From: Dactylorhiza incarnata
Taxonomy: Eukaryota; Streptophyta; Magnoliopsida; Asparagales; Orchidaceae
NCBI GenBank assembly: GCA_033032865.1
Contig: JAWHQI010000170.1
Span: 4,911,501-4,975,500, forward strand
Reading direction: 5' to 3'
Length of the DNA stretch: 64,000 nt
Part shown: positions 23,445 to 33,862 of the stretch, piece by piece
Layout of the letters: each line of letters starts with the position of its first letter
Position numbering within the stretch: position 1 is the first letter of the stretch
Translations under genes and position numbers: made by a program
The notes under the pieces: model-generated
The model's database searches: none
Told to the model about the DNA's origin: nothing
What the model saw: the letters and a program-made list of their open reading frames with translations, nothing else

Positions 23445-23681
23445 TCACTGGCCTGGTGCGTTCCCGCCTAACAGCTGGGATGCCACCACTGGTACCACGG
23501 GTGTCTCGGACTCGCTTCTGGCGGCGAATGTGAGATGCAAGGTATGCAGGACCTCTCGCTTGAAATCTTCAAACATTTCTATCGTCACCCCACTCGTGAG
23601 TGGTTGCGAGTGGCCTAGGTCAGATCTTTCTCCTCCATCTCCAACCATGAAGCTCAGCTTGAGATTTTCCGTGTTGGTCAC
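23445..23681 (-). pseudogene. gag N-terminus-like ORF of the Ty3 fragment
   Basis: About 78 codons after the LTR (MTNTENLKLSFMVGDGG...), with a helical segment (TIEMFEDFKREVLHTLHL) such as is found near the start of some plant gag proteins. No conserved gag core follows. The call rests mainly on position after an LTR. Confidence 0.35.
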
Positions 23682-23705
23682 TCTCCACGCTCACCGCACC
23701 ATAAT

Positions 23706-24423
23706 GTTGAAACCAATACTTGGTCTCTGTGGAGTTCGGGGTCCCCAAAAGAGGGGGTGGCCTCACACTTACTTCTCTCAAGGGAGAGCGCTAGGCAGAA
23801 GACTTAGGAAACTAGGAACAAGGCCAAGGGCTCGGCGAGGAGGTCCCACCACACACCCAAAAGATCTTAGAGTGCTTCCCCTCCCAAGCCAATGCTGAGC
23901 TTGGGGCAACTTTGGAGGCTCTCTTCACCCACCGAAGAAACTTGGGAAAGAGAGAAGCCAAAAGAGAAGTCTGCCTTCAAATGTGCCCCTTGGTCCTATT
24001 TATAGAATTCCTTGCTTGGTCTGCCAATAGCCATATTCTGGCCTACGAGATTACAAAAATACCCCCAGGTTTGGCATGCCAACAGTCAAATCTCGATGTT
24101 CTGAGACGCTATACGCAGACCATCAGGTTCGCCTCCCTACTTTGGAACTAGGCGAGTGGGGGCAGGCCGCCTCCCCACTCGCCCCCTTTGGGGCCGGGGC
24201 GAGTGGGGGTCGGATGCCTTCCCGCTCACCCCCCTTGGGGCCGGGGCGAGTGGGGGTCGGATGCCTCCCCGCTCGCCCCCCTTGGGGCCGGGGCGAGTGG
24301 GGGCCGGATGCCTCCCCGCTCGCCCCCCTTTGGGGCCGGGGCGAGTGGGGGCCGGATGCCTCCCCGCTCGCCCCCCTTTGGGGCCGGGCGAGTGGGGGCC
24401 GGACCAATGTCAGAAGAATTCAA
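23706..24423 (-). repeat. LTR of the Ty3 fragment, with GC-rich minisatellite
   Basis: Plus strand TGTTGAAACC...GAATTCAACA. TATA box on the minus strand (TATAAATAGG, about 23998-24008). 24150-24405 holds about six copies of a 47-48 bp unit (GGGGCCGGGGCGAGTGGGGG plus CGGATGCCTCCCCGCTCGCC), upstream of the TATA box in LTR orientation. Confidence 0.6.
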
Positions 24424-26457
24424 CAAAATACCTCTCAAATTAGGGAAAGAAAACAACTAAAAGGCTGCAAGGTCCTGCCTTGCTCTGCTCAACCGCTACT
24501 GGTCCAAACCCGAGGCATTCAGAAGAAAAGAATACCTCAGCACAAGGTCAAATCAGCAAAATTGAAAATAGGAGAACTTAGTAAGCTCAAATAGGGTTAC
24601 CAACCCAACAGAAAGAAAATAGCTGTGAAACAACATCAAATAAGTATAGAAATCTTAGTATCCAAACATGGAAAAACTTGCATGAAATGTAGTCAAAGTT
24701 AAATAATACCATCAAATTAGCAAAAAGAGTGACGAGTTGGCTAAATAAGTGAATCATTAACCCAATCAAAAAACGGTACTGAGGTGGTGGCTACCTTTCC
24801 AACACAGCCATCAGACCAAAACATTCAGGGAACAAAAGCACTGTGGCGGTGGTTACGCCCACACAACCAACAGTCTACACGTCCAAGGAATAAAAAACAT
24901 GCACTGTGGTGGTGGTCACTTGTCCAACTCAACCAACATTCCAAAAACAACCAACTGGGTGTAGTGGTTCACAAACATCTTGACCAAATCTGGCACCACA
25001 GAAAGGCCCAGAAAACCCCAAGGAAAAACCACCTTCTCAACAAACTCGTCGAAAGCATTCGACGACTCTTAAGGATACCCGTCCAAGGAAGAAAAACAGG
25101 CATTGTGGTGGTGGCCACTTGTCCAACTCAACCAACAGTCCAAAAACAACCAACTGGGTGTAGTGATTCACAAACATCTTGACCAAATCTGGCACCACAG
25201 AAAGACCCAGAAAACCCCAAGGAAAAACCACCTTCTCAACAAACTCGTCGAAAGCATTCGACGACTCTTAAGGATACTCGACGGATTCTAGAAATACTCG
25301 ACGAGTTTCATCGAAATTACTCGACGAAAACACCGCTTATTCGACGAATTCCCATCACTCGTCGAAATCTCTGCCACTCGACGAATTCTCTAAGTCTCGG
25401 CAGATTCGTCGAAATCATTCGACGAATCCAGGATCACTCGACGACATTTCTAAGTCTCGGCAGTTCTCTAAGGTCTCGACGAATTACTCTAAGGAAAATC
25501 ATTCAACGAATCCCTAACTTAACGATAAAGTGAATTTTTTTTGCTTGATTACTCGGCGAATCACTCGACGAATCGTCGAAAAAACATTCGACGAATCACC
25601 TAACTACTCGACGAAATCCGATATAAACAACCGAAATTTCAGAGAAAAACAAAGGGGATCAACACCAGAAAGTTTTGCTTATCTAAAAATAACATGAATG
25701 AAAATAAAAACTTGAAAGAAGCATGGCAAGGGGGAAATAGTCCACCACTTGCCTCAAACCTTTTCGAAACCGGTCTCTCGAACCCTCCACGTCCATGATC
25801 GGTCAAAAGAAAGCTTCTACGAAGAATTTTTGAAGGATTAGAAAAGAAAACAATGCTTAAAGCCAAACAATCCAACACCAAAACCTCATGAAATCGAAAA
25901 TACTCACCGCACAAACGAAGATCTCGGCGAGAGCTTTCCGAATCTATGCCTAGACAAGGATTTCGTGCATTAGATCACTCGCGGCGGCCGATGGAAGCTC
26001 CAAGGAAGACGCGACTTCTTGCGGCTGGGTTGGGTTCGGCGGAAGCGAGAAGAATAAGAAATAATTACCTAACTTTTTGTCAAAGGTCATTTTATACTAG
26101 GATTTAGAAGACCTATTTTAATATAAATTTATAATGGTTTTGAGCCTTAAATTTACGGGACAAGATTTACCCGAATTTTCACAAAAATCGCATCGAAGGC
26201 TAATACCGGTCTTCCGAAACCAACGACGAAGTCGAAATCAGAGTTCGACGAGCTGATTACGAACTACAATTTAATTAACGCAATTTACGACAATAAAATT
26301 GACAATTTTGATCAATTTAATTATTTTAGATTTCCTAACGCGGATAAACTCTTTACTTAGGCGCGCACCGCTAACTACGCGCTAACGTAACGCTCTTAAG
26401 TCATTAATACGCTGAAAAACTATTTGATTAAATTATCGAAAATTCAGGGGCGTTACA
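24424..26457 (-). mobile_element. LTR copy B, inverted relative to copy A
   Basis: The minus strand starts TGTAACGCCCCTGAA at 26457 and follows copy A (5264 onward) to about 24424, where the Ty3 fragment begins. Shared blocks include CAGGGGCGTTACA, the leader with CCGAGATCTTCG, and the TGGTGGTTAC-type block near 24780. Copy B has a duplicated segment (about 24870-25080 and 25080-25270). Flanked by CACTA sequence at 26458; no TSD seen. Confidence 0.6.
25046..25620. repeat. CGTCGA array in LTR copy B, both orientations
   Basis: TCGACGA units at 25059, 25258, 25278 (variant), 25298, 25321, 25341, 25378, 25419, 25438, 25476 and around 25565-25612, with opposite-facing TCGTCGA at 25046, 25245, 25359 and 25406. 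Several opposite pairs are 13 bp apart (25046/25059, 25245/25258, 25406/25419). Many same-strand steps are 19-23 bp. Confidence 0.8.
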
Positions 26458-26729
26458 ACCACTGCTACTCCATTAATGATTGATATCTAAGATGATCTAG
26501 ACGTGAAATTAAGCATACATTTGAAGTTATATGCTAGATCTATCATGTAACCTCTATTTTGGTTTCGGGGCATTCTGAGTGGATATTTTCTGCGATTCTG
26601 TTCAAATTTTTTTGTATGTTTATTAGCTGATTTTAGTGGTTTCATTTTCTAAAGACTTGCTATATTTTGAAAACTAGATGATGTTCTATACTTTTTTGTT
26701 TATATAAGATAACATTGTTTACAGTTATT

Positions 26730-27014
26730 ATGAGGACTAGAGGAAGAGGCGGTAGATTATTATTGCATAGAATTCAGGATGATAGTTTTTTGAGTTTCTT
26801 AATGGAAAATGCAAATAATCATTCGGCCACAGATTCTGACTCACATAATGAAATGGATGATGAGCAAGAGTTGCCTGAGGAGGTTAATGCAGAACAAGCT
26901 GATTGCATGCTTCTTGGTTTGGACCAACAAGAGCCAGAAAATTCAAGTTTCAAAGATGAGGTCGAGCATGATGAAGATGGTCGCGAGATACTCATTATCT
27001 TGGGGAAATGGTAA
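26730..27014 (+). CDS. CACTA second ORF (tnpA-like), short
   Basis: ATG at 26730 (MRTRGRGGRLLLHRIQDDSF) and an acidic stretch to a stop at 27014; a possible acceptor (TTTACAG) lies just upstream at 26724. CACTA elements carry a second gene between transposase and 3' end, and this basic-then-acidic start fits that place, but the DNA-binding core is missing, so it is truncated or an internal-deletion product. No similarity was tested. Confidence 0.4.
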   Translation: MRTRGRGGRLLLHRIQDDSFLSFLMENANNHSATDSDSHNEMDDEQELPEEVNAEQADCMLLGLDQQEPENSSFKDEVEHDEDGREILIILGKW

Positions 27015-27059
27015 TCTTGTTTTTTATAGAATTGAAAAATTCCTTGTTACTAATTTTTT

Positions 27060-27259
27060 GGTGAATTAGTAAGCAAAAAATTTCTTGCTAATTATCTCTT
27101 GCTGAATAGAAAGAAAAATCACCGAAGCTAAAATTAGCTAGACTCAAATTAGCTAGAAATAATTTTTGTATCAGATTTTGTTGCTAATCGAATTTAGCAA
27201 CAAAATTTTGTGTTTTGCAATGAATTTTTACCCTTGCTAATAGATTTTTTCTTGTAGTG
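27060..27259. repeat. CACTA 3' subterminal repeats and terminus
   Basis: Repeated TTGCTAAT/ATTAGCAA-type motifs in both orientations ending with TTTTTTCTTGTAGTG. The matching subterminal region is 15345-15590. Confidence 0.75.
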
Positions 27260-27375
27260 TTCGCCTGCCCCCGACAGGCTTCACCCGCCCCCGGCGGCGC
27301 CCCCGATGGGCTTCGCCCGCCCTCGGCGGGCTTCGCCCACCCCCGACAAGCGAAAGGCATGCTACGCCCGCACAA
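27260..27375. repeat. GC-rich hairpin block next to the CACTA right end
   Basis: Copies of GGCTTCGCCCGCCC and CGGCGGGCTTCGCCC. Same class as 15215-15344 and 45380-45450. Confidence 0.7.
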
Positions 27376-27792
27376 AGGCTAGATCAATATGAGTCAAAAT
27401 ACCTCAAAAATGTTGATTCCACAATGCTGATCTTGCTCCATAATTGATAAAGGCCGACTGAAGTTTTTCTCCACAATTGATCCTGTTGATCGGGATCTTC
27501 TTAAACACCAACAGTGAATCACCAAAAATTCAATCTGTAGACCTCGAATCACAAGATCTGAACTTCCAAGCGTCGTCGATGCAGAGAGAACAACATTTCG
27601 TGGCGAACTTGAAAAGGAGGAAGAGATCTACGGCCGAATCCCTCTATTGCCGAAAGAAGAATGAAGGGGAGACATGGATCTCCCCTAGCCGGCGATTTTA
27701 GATGTGGGAAGAGAAAGTGGCGCTCTGTATTTTCTCGGTAATTCAGCCCTTATTCACAGGTAACACATATGACATTGAATGAAAATCAATTT
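27376..27792. other. Unassigned
   Basis: A 74-codon open frame (27477-27701, plus) has no recognisable motif. Sequence composition is ordinary. No gene claimed. Confidence 0.5.
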
Positions 27793-28001
27793 GGCTTATT
27801 AGGAGGGAAAATTTTTCGGTAGAAAACCCATATATTTCAAATATACGGGTTTAAATACTCTGGGCCCACACTGCCTCACTCGCCGGGCCCACTTTCTTCT
27901 CCAAAAAAAAAGCTCCCGCTCGTTTTTCCCTCCACGAAAAAACTCTATCTTTTGGCACTTCGGCAGCAGGTTCTCGCCGGCGACGTGGAGAGATCGTTAA
28001 C

Positions 28002-28728
28002 ATGGCTACTGCTGAAGTGATGGAGGAGGACGAGGGGACCCAAATGAAGGTTTATTCCATTTTTTGTTTGTTTTTGCCTTTGGACTGCAGCAGGTTCTGT
28101 TTTTTTTTCATGGCCGCCTGCTGCATTATGTAATACTTTGTCTTCCTGTTTTTTTTTTCATTCTTGGCACAATTTATTCCTCGATTTGTCCCTTGTTAGG
28201 CCTTCCTAGATATGTCTTCCTGGTTTTTTGCTTTGGACTGCAGCAGGTGCTGTTTTATGTTTACGTATTCTGTATTTTTTATTTTTTTTTGTTTTTGCTT
28301 TGGCCGGACTATTTTGCTGTTTCTTAAATTTCTGTTTTGTATACTCATATTTTTGCAAAAAGCAATTTCAAGTTGTCCATTCGGAGGAGGAGGCATACGA
28401 AATATATTGCAACTATGCACATAAAACGGGCTTTAGCATGCGCAAACAACATGTGTTATACTGGATACATACTCAGATTATTAAGGCGAGAGAGTACACT
28501 TGTTCGAAATCGGGTCTTAAGCGCTCCACACCAAAGTTGGATGATCCAATAAAGAACCACAGACTAGATACTAGAACTGGATGTTTGGCCTGTTTACATT
28601 TCAGCGTTGATAAAGAAGGTAAGAATTGGACAGTGTCGAAGTTCGTGGAGGAGCACTACAATCATCCACTAGCTGTAGAAAATGAAAGTCATTTGCTGAG
28701 GTCTCACCGAAAAATATCCAAGGTTTAA
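28002..28728 (+). pseudogene. FAR1-type DNA-binding domain gene, truncated by a stop
   Basis: Exon 1 at 28002-28049 (MATAEVMEEDEGTQMK), donor AAG|GTTTAT, exon 2 from 28363 (acceptor GCAAAAAG) in the same phase. Exon 2 encodes a FAR1 domain: EEEAYEIYCNYAHKTGFSMRK, then the zinc-binding set with conserved C residues (YTCSK; TGCLACLHF) and WTVSKFVEEHYNHPL with two H. TAA at 28726-28728 follows KISKV; downstream the same frame continues as ASLLKNMTSAGMTTAKAS, which the family has at this place, so the stop is a nonsense change (probably from CAA). FAR1/FHY3-like proteins derive from MULE transposases; this is the remnant N-terminus. Exon 1 is less certain than exon 2. Confidence 0.72.
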
Positions 28729-28937
28729 GCTAGTCTATTAAAGAACATGACAAGTGCTGGCATGACAACAGCGAAGGCATCCAGATGAGTGTCACATAGC
28801 CATCCCTCTCCCAGGAGATCCTCAATTGCGGATCGAGACATGACAATATTTCCACTTTGTATTACAACGTCATTGTAGAAAGATTTTTTTTAGTGCAAGT
28901 AAGAATTAAAATTACTGAACTTGATCTACTATTAAAC

Positions 28938-30434
28938 TTACCCTGCGGAGTAACATGACAATGTGGAATCTATCAGCGATCTAGCTTCTGTTGAAAGAGA
29001 AGTCCTGCCAGGAAATTGGATCTCTGAATGCCTATTTTCATCAGTTTTCCTCTTACACCTTTTTGAATCGGGGGTTGATTCCTCAATACAAACTACATGA
29101 TCTTTGGGGGTGGAATGTAACTGTGTTTGGGGGACAAGGGTAATATGTGGTGACGAGGCCGCTGCTTGTGACTGTGTTTGCGTATTCGATTGAATGAGGG
29201 AATCCAAGTGAGCGAATTTTTCTCTACAGAATGAATGTAACTGTCTGATTTCCTTAAAAAATTCCTTCCTCAACGGATTCATTTCTTGCCGGATAAATTT
29301 TTTCATATGCTTCTCCTGGCTCTCCCCAAGCTTCACCTCCTTAGCCTTCTCCTTCTCCTTATTCTTCTCCTCCGTCAGCTTCCGAATCTTTTCTTCTTTC
29401 ACCTTAACCTTCTTCCCCGGCCTTAATCTCCTCAACTCCTCGAAAGAGGACTCCTCCTCTTCATCACCTAAAAGATCTTGCTCCTCCTGGCTATACTGTG
29501 TGAACTTCGTTCGAACCTTAGTTTGAACATACTAATTATCAAAAACAGAAATTCATGGTTTCTCCAAACCAATAAAAAAACATAAAAGAAGTGATTACCT
29601 GATCTTTTTTAGATAGTTTAGCAGTCAAGTCAGTACAAAATTTAAAGCTGAATCTTCCTTTTGCAAACCAACGACATAGACGGGGTCTCCCGAGATCATT
29701 AAATGGGACTTGCATATTTGTGTGCTCGAAGAACCAAACCTAATATGAGACAAATTAGATATGGACACATTAATGAGATTAAATTTAACATTTGAAAGTT
29801 AGGTACTTAATACGAGGACAATCGAGCACCCTTCTAGATAGCCAAGGCTTGTTGGATCTTCTATATTGGAGCCGAGAGCATTCAATGCCACAAATTGTGA
29901 ATGCAGAAATGCGTGGACAGCTTGAGGCCAATTGAATCTCCTAAACTCATGTAGGCCTCCAAAATTCCGCAAGCACAAAGGAATCCTCAAAGACTTCAAT
30001 GGAAAGAAAAACTTGCAAAGTACATACTTTACAAGTGTATCCACTCTTTCCAGTTCCAATGCAGGGGATGGATCTTCACCTACAAGCCTATCTAGATCAG
30101 TAAGAAGGTGACTGTGTTTTGCATCAGAATATGGAACTCTCTTGAAGTTGAACTTCTCTCCACGGTTGGGAAGGCCTATTATTAGTGTCACTTCATTCAC
30201 AGTAAGTTTCAGATAGTATCCTCCCAGCTTAAATGTCTGCTTATCCGGCCTGAACAATTTAATAAGTCTGTATAGCAAGGGAATATTTTCGGGGAGCTCA
30301 GGGAGCGAGAAGAAGTGCAGGAGTCCAACATCCCTTAGCGGGGCCTTCGACTTCTCAGTCATAACATCCAGAAGGGGTTGAGCAAACTTCTTAAATGTGG
30401 AAATGACACATCTACTATTCAAGTATGTGATCAT
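28938..30434 (-). CDS. Plant mobile domain-like protein, three exons, intact frame
   Basis: Exons 29814-30434, 29599-29739 and 28938-29531 join in frame through two GT-AG introns (donors CTC|GTATTA and CAG|GTAATC; acceptors ATATTAG and ATAATTAG), giving 451 residues. The N-terminal 250 residues resemble the aminotransferase-like plant mobile domain: YLNSRCVISTFKKF, then a GYYLKLTVNEVTLIIGLPNRG block (the vxxlLGLPxxG motif), and a VLVWFFEHT block across the first junction like the WxWEH(I/F)P motif. The C-terminus is charged with a coiled-coil-like K/E stretch (about residues 278-320). ATG at 30434 follows TTTTGTAG, so an upstream non-coding exon is possible (31006-30829 has a donor GCG|GTAAGG). 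It lies inside the Mutator-like TIRs. Function unknown; such domains occur both in host genes (MAIL1 family) and in transposons. Confidence 0.6.
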
Positions 30435-31154
30435 CTACAAAATCTAAAGCACAACTACAATCTGTTTAAGTGTGCATATCAAAAAACACAAAAAAATATC
30501 TGTTTTATCTGGCAAATAATCCAAGTGGCCAGCCGGCCGATTATGCATAACTCCGGCCGGATTTCCATAGTAAATCCGGCAAAAAAATAAGGATTTTTAG
30601 CATCCTACAACCAACAAAGCATGTAAACGCTGAATCGAATGTCCATTTGAACATAAGAAGAAACCCTAGAAAATAATCCTTACTGGACACATACAAACAC
30701 TCAACAGCCATTATCCTAGATGAATGGAATGTCGAATCCTACCATAACAATGCACATTTGAACATAAGAAGAAAACCCTACAACAGCCATTACTGTAAAA
30801 GCCTTTGAGTTAGGAGAAAAATCCTTACCGCAACGAACTTGAAAGCGATGGTCGCTCAGGCGGCGGTGGCGGGAATGGCGAGGGTTTCGCCTACCGAGCA
30901 AGCCTTTTTCGAGGGCTTCTCCCGACGTCTCCCCGTCGTCGACTCGATCAGGCGAGGGTTTCACCAAAGGTTTCGCGAGAGCTTCTCCTCTCCCCCGTCT
31001 CCCCATCGCCTTGAAGAAATTTTAAATTTCTGAGAAGAAAGATGGTGGGCCCGGTGATGGGAAAGAGGCATTTTGGTGTGGGCCTATGATATTTAAACCC
31101 GTATATTTGAAATATACGGGTTGCCTACCAAAAAAATTTTCTAATAGGAGAGCC

Positions 31155-32085
31155 AACTTAGGAGTTACAAAAGATAGATACAATTAATTCCATTAAACTC
31201 CGATATAAAAATTAATTAAATTCATAATAATGCCAAAACTCAGATCGAGTGCGCGACGTGAATTTACGAGACGGTCTAACCCACCTATCACAGGTTTCGA
31301 TCGTTCACGCGACTAAATTAACACGCGCTCGTAGGAGTCTGAATAAGATCTAATTTCTATGTACGATCTTATCGGGGCGTCTCGATGGAATAAGTCCACC
31401 ATACAAAAAAATTTCTAACAGAGTATGCGTATTTTTCTTGATGAGGCTCGCCCAAACCCTAGTTCTCAACTTGCAATTTCTTTATCGTTCCAAACTCAAA
31501 AAAATCTGCAGCAATAATATTCCGACAACTTCTCTGTTTCGCGAGACGCCGCCGATGACTTAACTTGTCATGACAGTTTAAGAGGATTTGAAGAGAGAAA
31601 AATTGATATGTACTTAAAAAATATTGATCTGCTAGTAGCCAAAATTAATTTCCACTAATAATGTCATATATATCATAATATAATAATATATTTTTTTAAT
31701 GTAAGGGGGACTGACAATGACGTCAGGATAAGCTATCTGAATTCCCCAAAAGAACCGGAAACAAATGCGCCCAAATCGAAAACCTAACTACAGATAACAA
31801 CCTTTTCCTTTCACCAAATAAAGCTGCTCCATGACTTGATCAATTCCATCAAACTACCAAAACTTTCTTCAAATTACATATCTAACCTTTCAAGTTCAGA
31901 AATGATTACAAAAAAAAAACTTTTCTAATTTACAAAATCTATCCTCTTTCCTCTTTTCGGAATCATTAACGACAATGGCTGAAGAGGAGGAGGAGGACGA
32001 CGCCGACAAAGAAGACAAAAACAGACCTTCGCCAACTATTCAAAATCCAATGCTCAAAGAACAGAGCTCTCTGTAACTCGATTTT
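31155..32085. other. Intergenic, includes likely 3' UTR of the IQD gene
   Basis: 31780-32085 is the likely 3' flank of the minus-strand IQD gene. 31155-31780 shows no ORF or repeat I recognise. Confidence 0.5.
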
Positions 32086-33284
32086 TCACCATTTCCTTCG
32101 CATGTAGAACCCCGGTGAGCCATCAAGCCTCGTCCCTGTCACTTCACTCCTGAAGCTGAAGTTCTCATCCTGAGAACACGACCTCTGCACTCCAAGGCAG
32201 CTCAAGCTAGCTCTCGATTGCTCCACCGCCACCTCTCCGAGCGGAACTCGCTTCCGCGAGCTGGATTGCTCCGGCCTCTGCTTCGGTACGCTCTGCCACC
32301 GGACCTTCGCCGCAAACGCCCGGGTACTGGACATATAGTTCCGATGATTTGGAGAAGGAGAGGGCTGCATGAGGCCGCCGCCACCGCCGCCGGTGTGCAT
32401 GAACCTCGGCGTGCTGTTTGCTGTGAAGGCGCAGCGGCACTCCGGCGTGGATGGCCTAACATGCAAGCTGGGGCGGCCGGTGTCGATCTCGACGATCTTT
32501 GGGCTCCAATCCAAGCTGCTGCTGTGGAATGATGGCGTATGTTCGGTTCTGTTCTCATCATCAAATGTTTCCTGCGAGTGATTGGAGAAACAGACGAAGG
32601 TTTACATTCTTCAATAATGGCATTTTACCAGAGCAAATTTATTGGAACCATGCGTACTGATAATCTTAGAGGAAGAAGAGATTTTGATTTTTGGGCTCGA
32701 ACGGTTGCTTGTGCTCTGACGAGAGCTTCCATACTGTGAAGAGTTGCAGCAGCTCGTTTCCGGATTAGATAGCCTCGAACTAAGGCTTGCAGTTTTACTA
32801 GAGCTTTTAGAGCCCGCAGAGCTTTCTTTGCCTTCGAAGAAGAAGAAGAAGAAGAAGTGAGATGTGAGCAATTATACAAAATTTCCATTTATAGAAAGCT
32901 TACAAGATATCCCCTAAAGAAAGCCTGGATCTTAATGGCGGCATCGAGACGCTCATCTAGGCAGCGAAAGGGGATTCCAGCGCCGTGTCTGGTGAGACGC
33001 ACCACCGCGACGGCGGCTTCGGCCGCCGCCACCGCTGCGTCAGCTGCGGCGGCGGTCGCTGCCGCCACTGCAATGGCATGCTTGCTCTGCTCATTCCGAG
33101 CTTCGGAATATAATGACCGAAGCCACCTCATCTCCGCCGGCGGAATCCGTCCCGCGGTTTCGAAGGTATCTCTCCCGGATTTGAAGCTCCATCTCCTTTT
33201 CTCTCTCGGATTATCAACGTTCTGATCCTTGCTCTCTTTCCTGCCTCCAAACAAGCTCCTCAACCATCTCGTAGCTCTGCCCAT
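32086..33284 (-). CDS. IQ67-domain (IQD) calmodulin-binding protein
   Basis: Three coding exons: 32904-33284, 32658-32831 and 32086-32571, with introns of 72 and 86 bp (donors CTT|GTAAGC and TCA|GTACGC; acceptors CGAAG and CGCAG), all phase 0, giving 346 residues. It has a basic N-terminus ([14 protein letters not shown]), an alanine-rich helix ([20 protein letters not shown], residues 69-88), and the IQ67 domain at about 114-176 with IQ-type motifs [29 protein letters not shown] and [11 protein letters not shown]. The first intron falls at the family's conserved place inside IQ67. [11 protein letters not shown] (208-218) and the C-terminal DUF4005-like [20 protein letters not shown] (266-285) complete the family plan. 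IQD proteins bind calmodulin and act as scaffolds at microtubules, membrane and nucleus. Closest by memory to the IQD22-26 group; the exact member is not assigned. The gene is intact. Confidence 0.95.
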
Positions 33285-33862
33285 TCTGGCCAGCTGATAG
33301 AAACTACGGACACGAATAACAAAAGGATGAGAAACTTTAATCAGAAGAAGTATGAAAACATCTCTGTCAATTAGATAATGATGCTATGCTCTGTTTTGGG
33401 CACATGAAACATCAAAACACGGAGAAAAGTTCGGATTCTTCCACAAGTTTTCACTCATGAAACATCAACAGCGAAAAAGGACATTCTGCAAGTGCATGCG
33501 GTACACAAAAAAGTGAAGAGATTCAGAACGGTAGTAGAAAACATAATCGAGATCGATACATTAGTATTTCGCAGTAGTAGTAATCATGGGAATCCAGCAC
33601 GGGGAAGATGTTGCTCTTCTCCTTGATGAATCAGAGGAGCGTAGAGGAGAGATGAAGAATCTAAGCTCTCGTTTAAAGTGATCAATGCGAGGAAGAGTTT
33701 GAACAGGGGAGAAGGGAAAAAAAGCTTACTCTGCTGGGCGAGGAAATCTCCGCGTTCGGCGAAAAGCTCCTCTGTTTCTCTCAGAGCATCTACAGCTACG
33801 GGAGAAAACAGAGAGACTAGCACCATAGAGACGAGAGACGGCGATCCACAGTATTTTATATG
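33285..33862 (-). promoter_or_regulatory. IQD promoter, 5' UTR and 5' UTR intron
   Basis: A TATA box (TATAAAAT, minus strand, 33853-33860) places the start near 33830. A donor (CAGCAGA|GTAAGC, 33730/33729) and an acceptor (TTTCTATCAG, about 33298) predict a 5' UTR intron of about 430 bp ending about 13 bases before the start codon. An upstream ATG at 33826 opens a frame that, after splicing, would overlap the main start; whether it is transcribed depends on the exact start site. Confidence 0.6.

Larger units (their letters stand above)
22343..24423 (-). mobile_element. Ty3/gypsy fragment: LTR, gag start and an 83-bp tandem array
   Basis: Minus-strand order: LTR (24423-23706), gag start (23681), then a tandem array to 22343. 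The junction LTR-end ...TTCAACA followed by TTATGGTGCGG is like that of the Ty3 element at 3365 (...GCAACA, TTTTGGTGCTC). The other LTR and pol are missing. It abuts LTR copy B at about 24424, where the exact boundary is blurred because copy A also reads TTCAACA at that point. Confidence 0.55.
15345..27259 (+). mobile_element. CACTA (En/Spm) transposon, decayed, with nested insertions
   Basis: The right end is ...TTTTTTCTTGTAGTG (complement CACTACAAGAAAAAA), the CACTA terminus. Both flanks carry the AT-rich subterminal repeats of such elements (motifs like TTAGCAACAAAA at 15345-15590 and 27060-27259). The left CACTA end itself is not present; a GC-rich block lies there. Inside are a degenerate tnpD-type transposase (17482-22340) and a short second ORF (26730-27014). 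Inserted into it are a solo LTR (20863-22092) and a Ty3 fragment plus LTR copy B (about 22343-26457). 15640-16160 has repeated GCTCCGCCGACCAAG-like motifs, possibly the 5' leader. Confidence 0.8.
27793..31154. mobile_element. Mutator-like element carrying two genes
   Basis: Terminal inverted repeats of about 75 bp: 27793-27867 (GGCTTATTAGGAGGGAAAAT..., including the palindromic core CCCATATATTTCAAATATA) and 31080-31154 (complement GGCTCTCCTATTAGAAAAT...). Long TIRs and a FAR1-type DNA-binding domain gene inside fit Mutator-like elements. No clear 8-10 bp TSD was found, and no MULE catalytic domain. Contents: broken FAR1-domain gene (plus) and a three-exon plant-mobile-domain-like gene (minus), converging with about 210 bp between their stops. 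Confidence 0.62.

Noticed and set aside
24076..24594. 172-codon frame with repeating GAGASGGRMP peptides
   Set aside because: Created by the 47-bp GC-rich minisatellite of an LTR.
5264..26457. One giant element bounded by inverted LTR-like ends
   Set aside because: The two copies are LTR-type sequences (TGTAACG start), copy B lies inside the CACTA element, and unrelated elements fill the interval; two independent LTR insertions are simpler.
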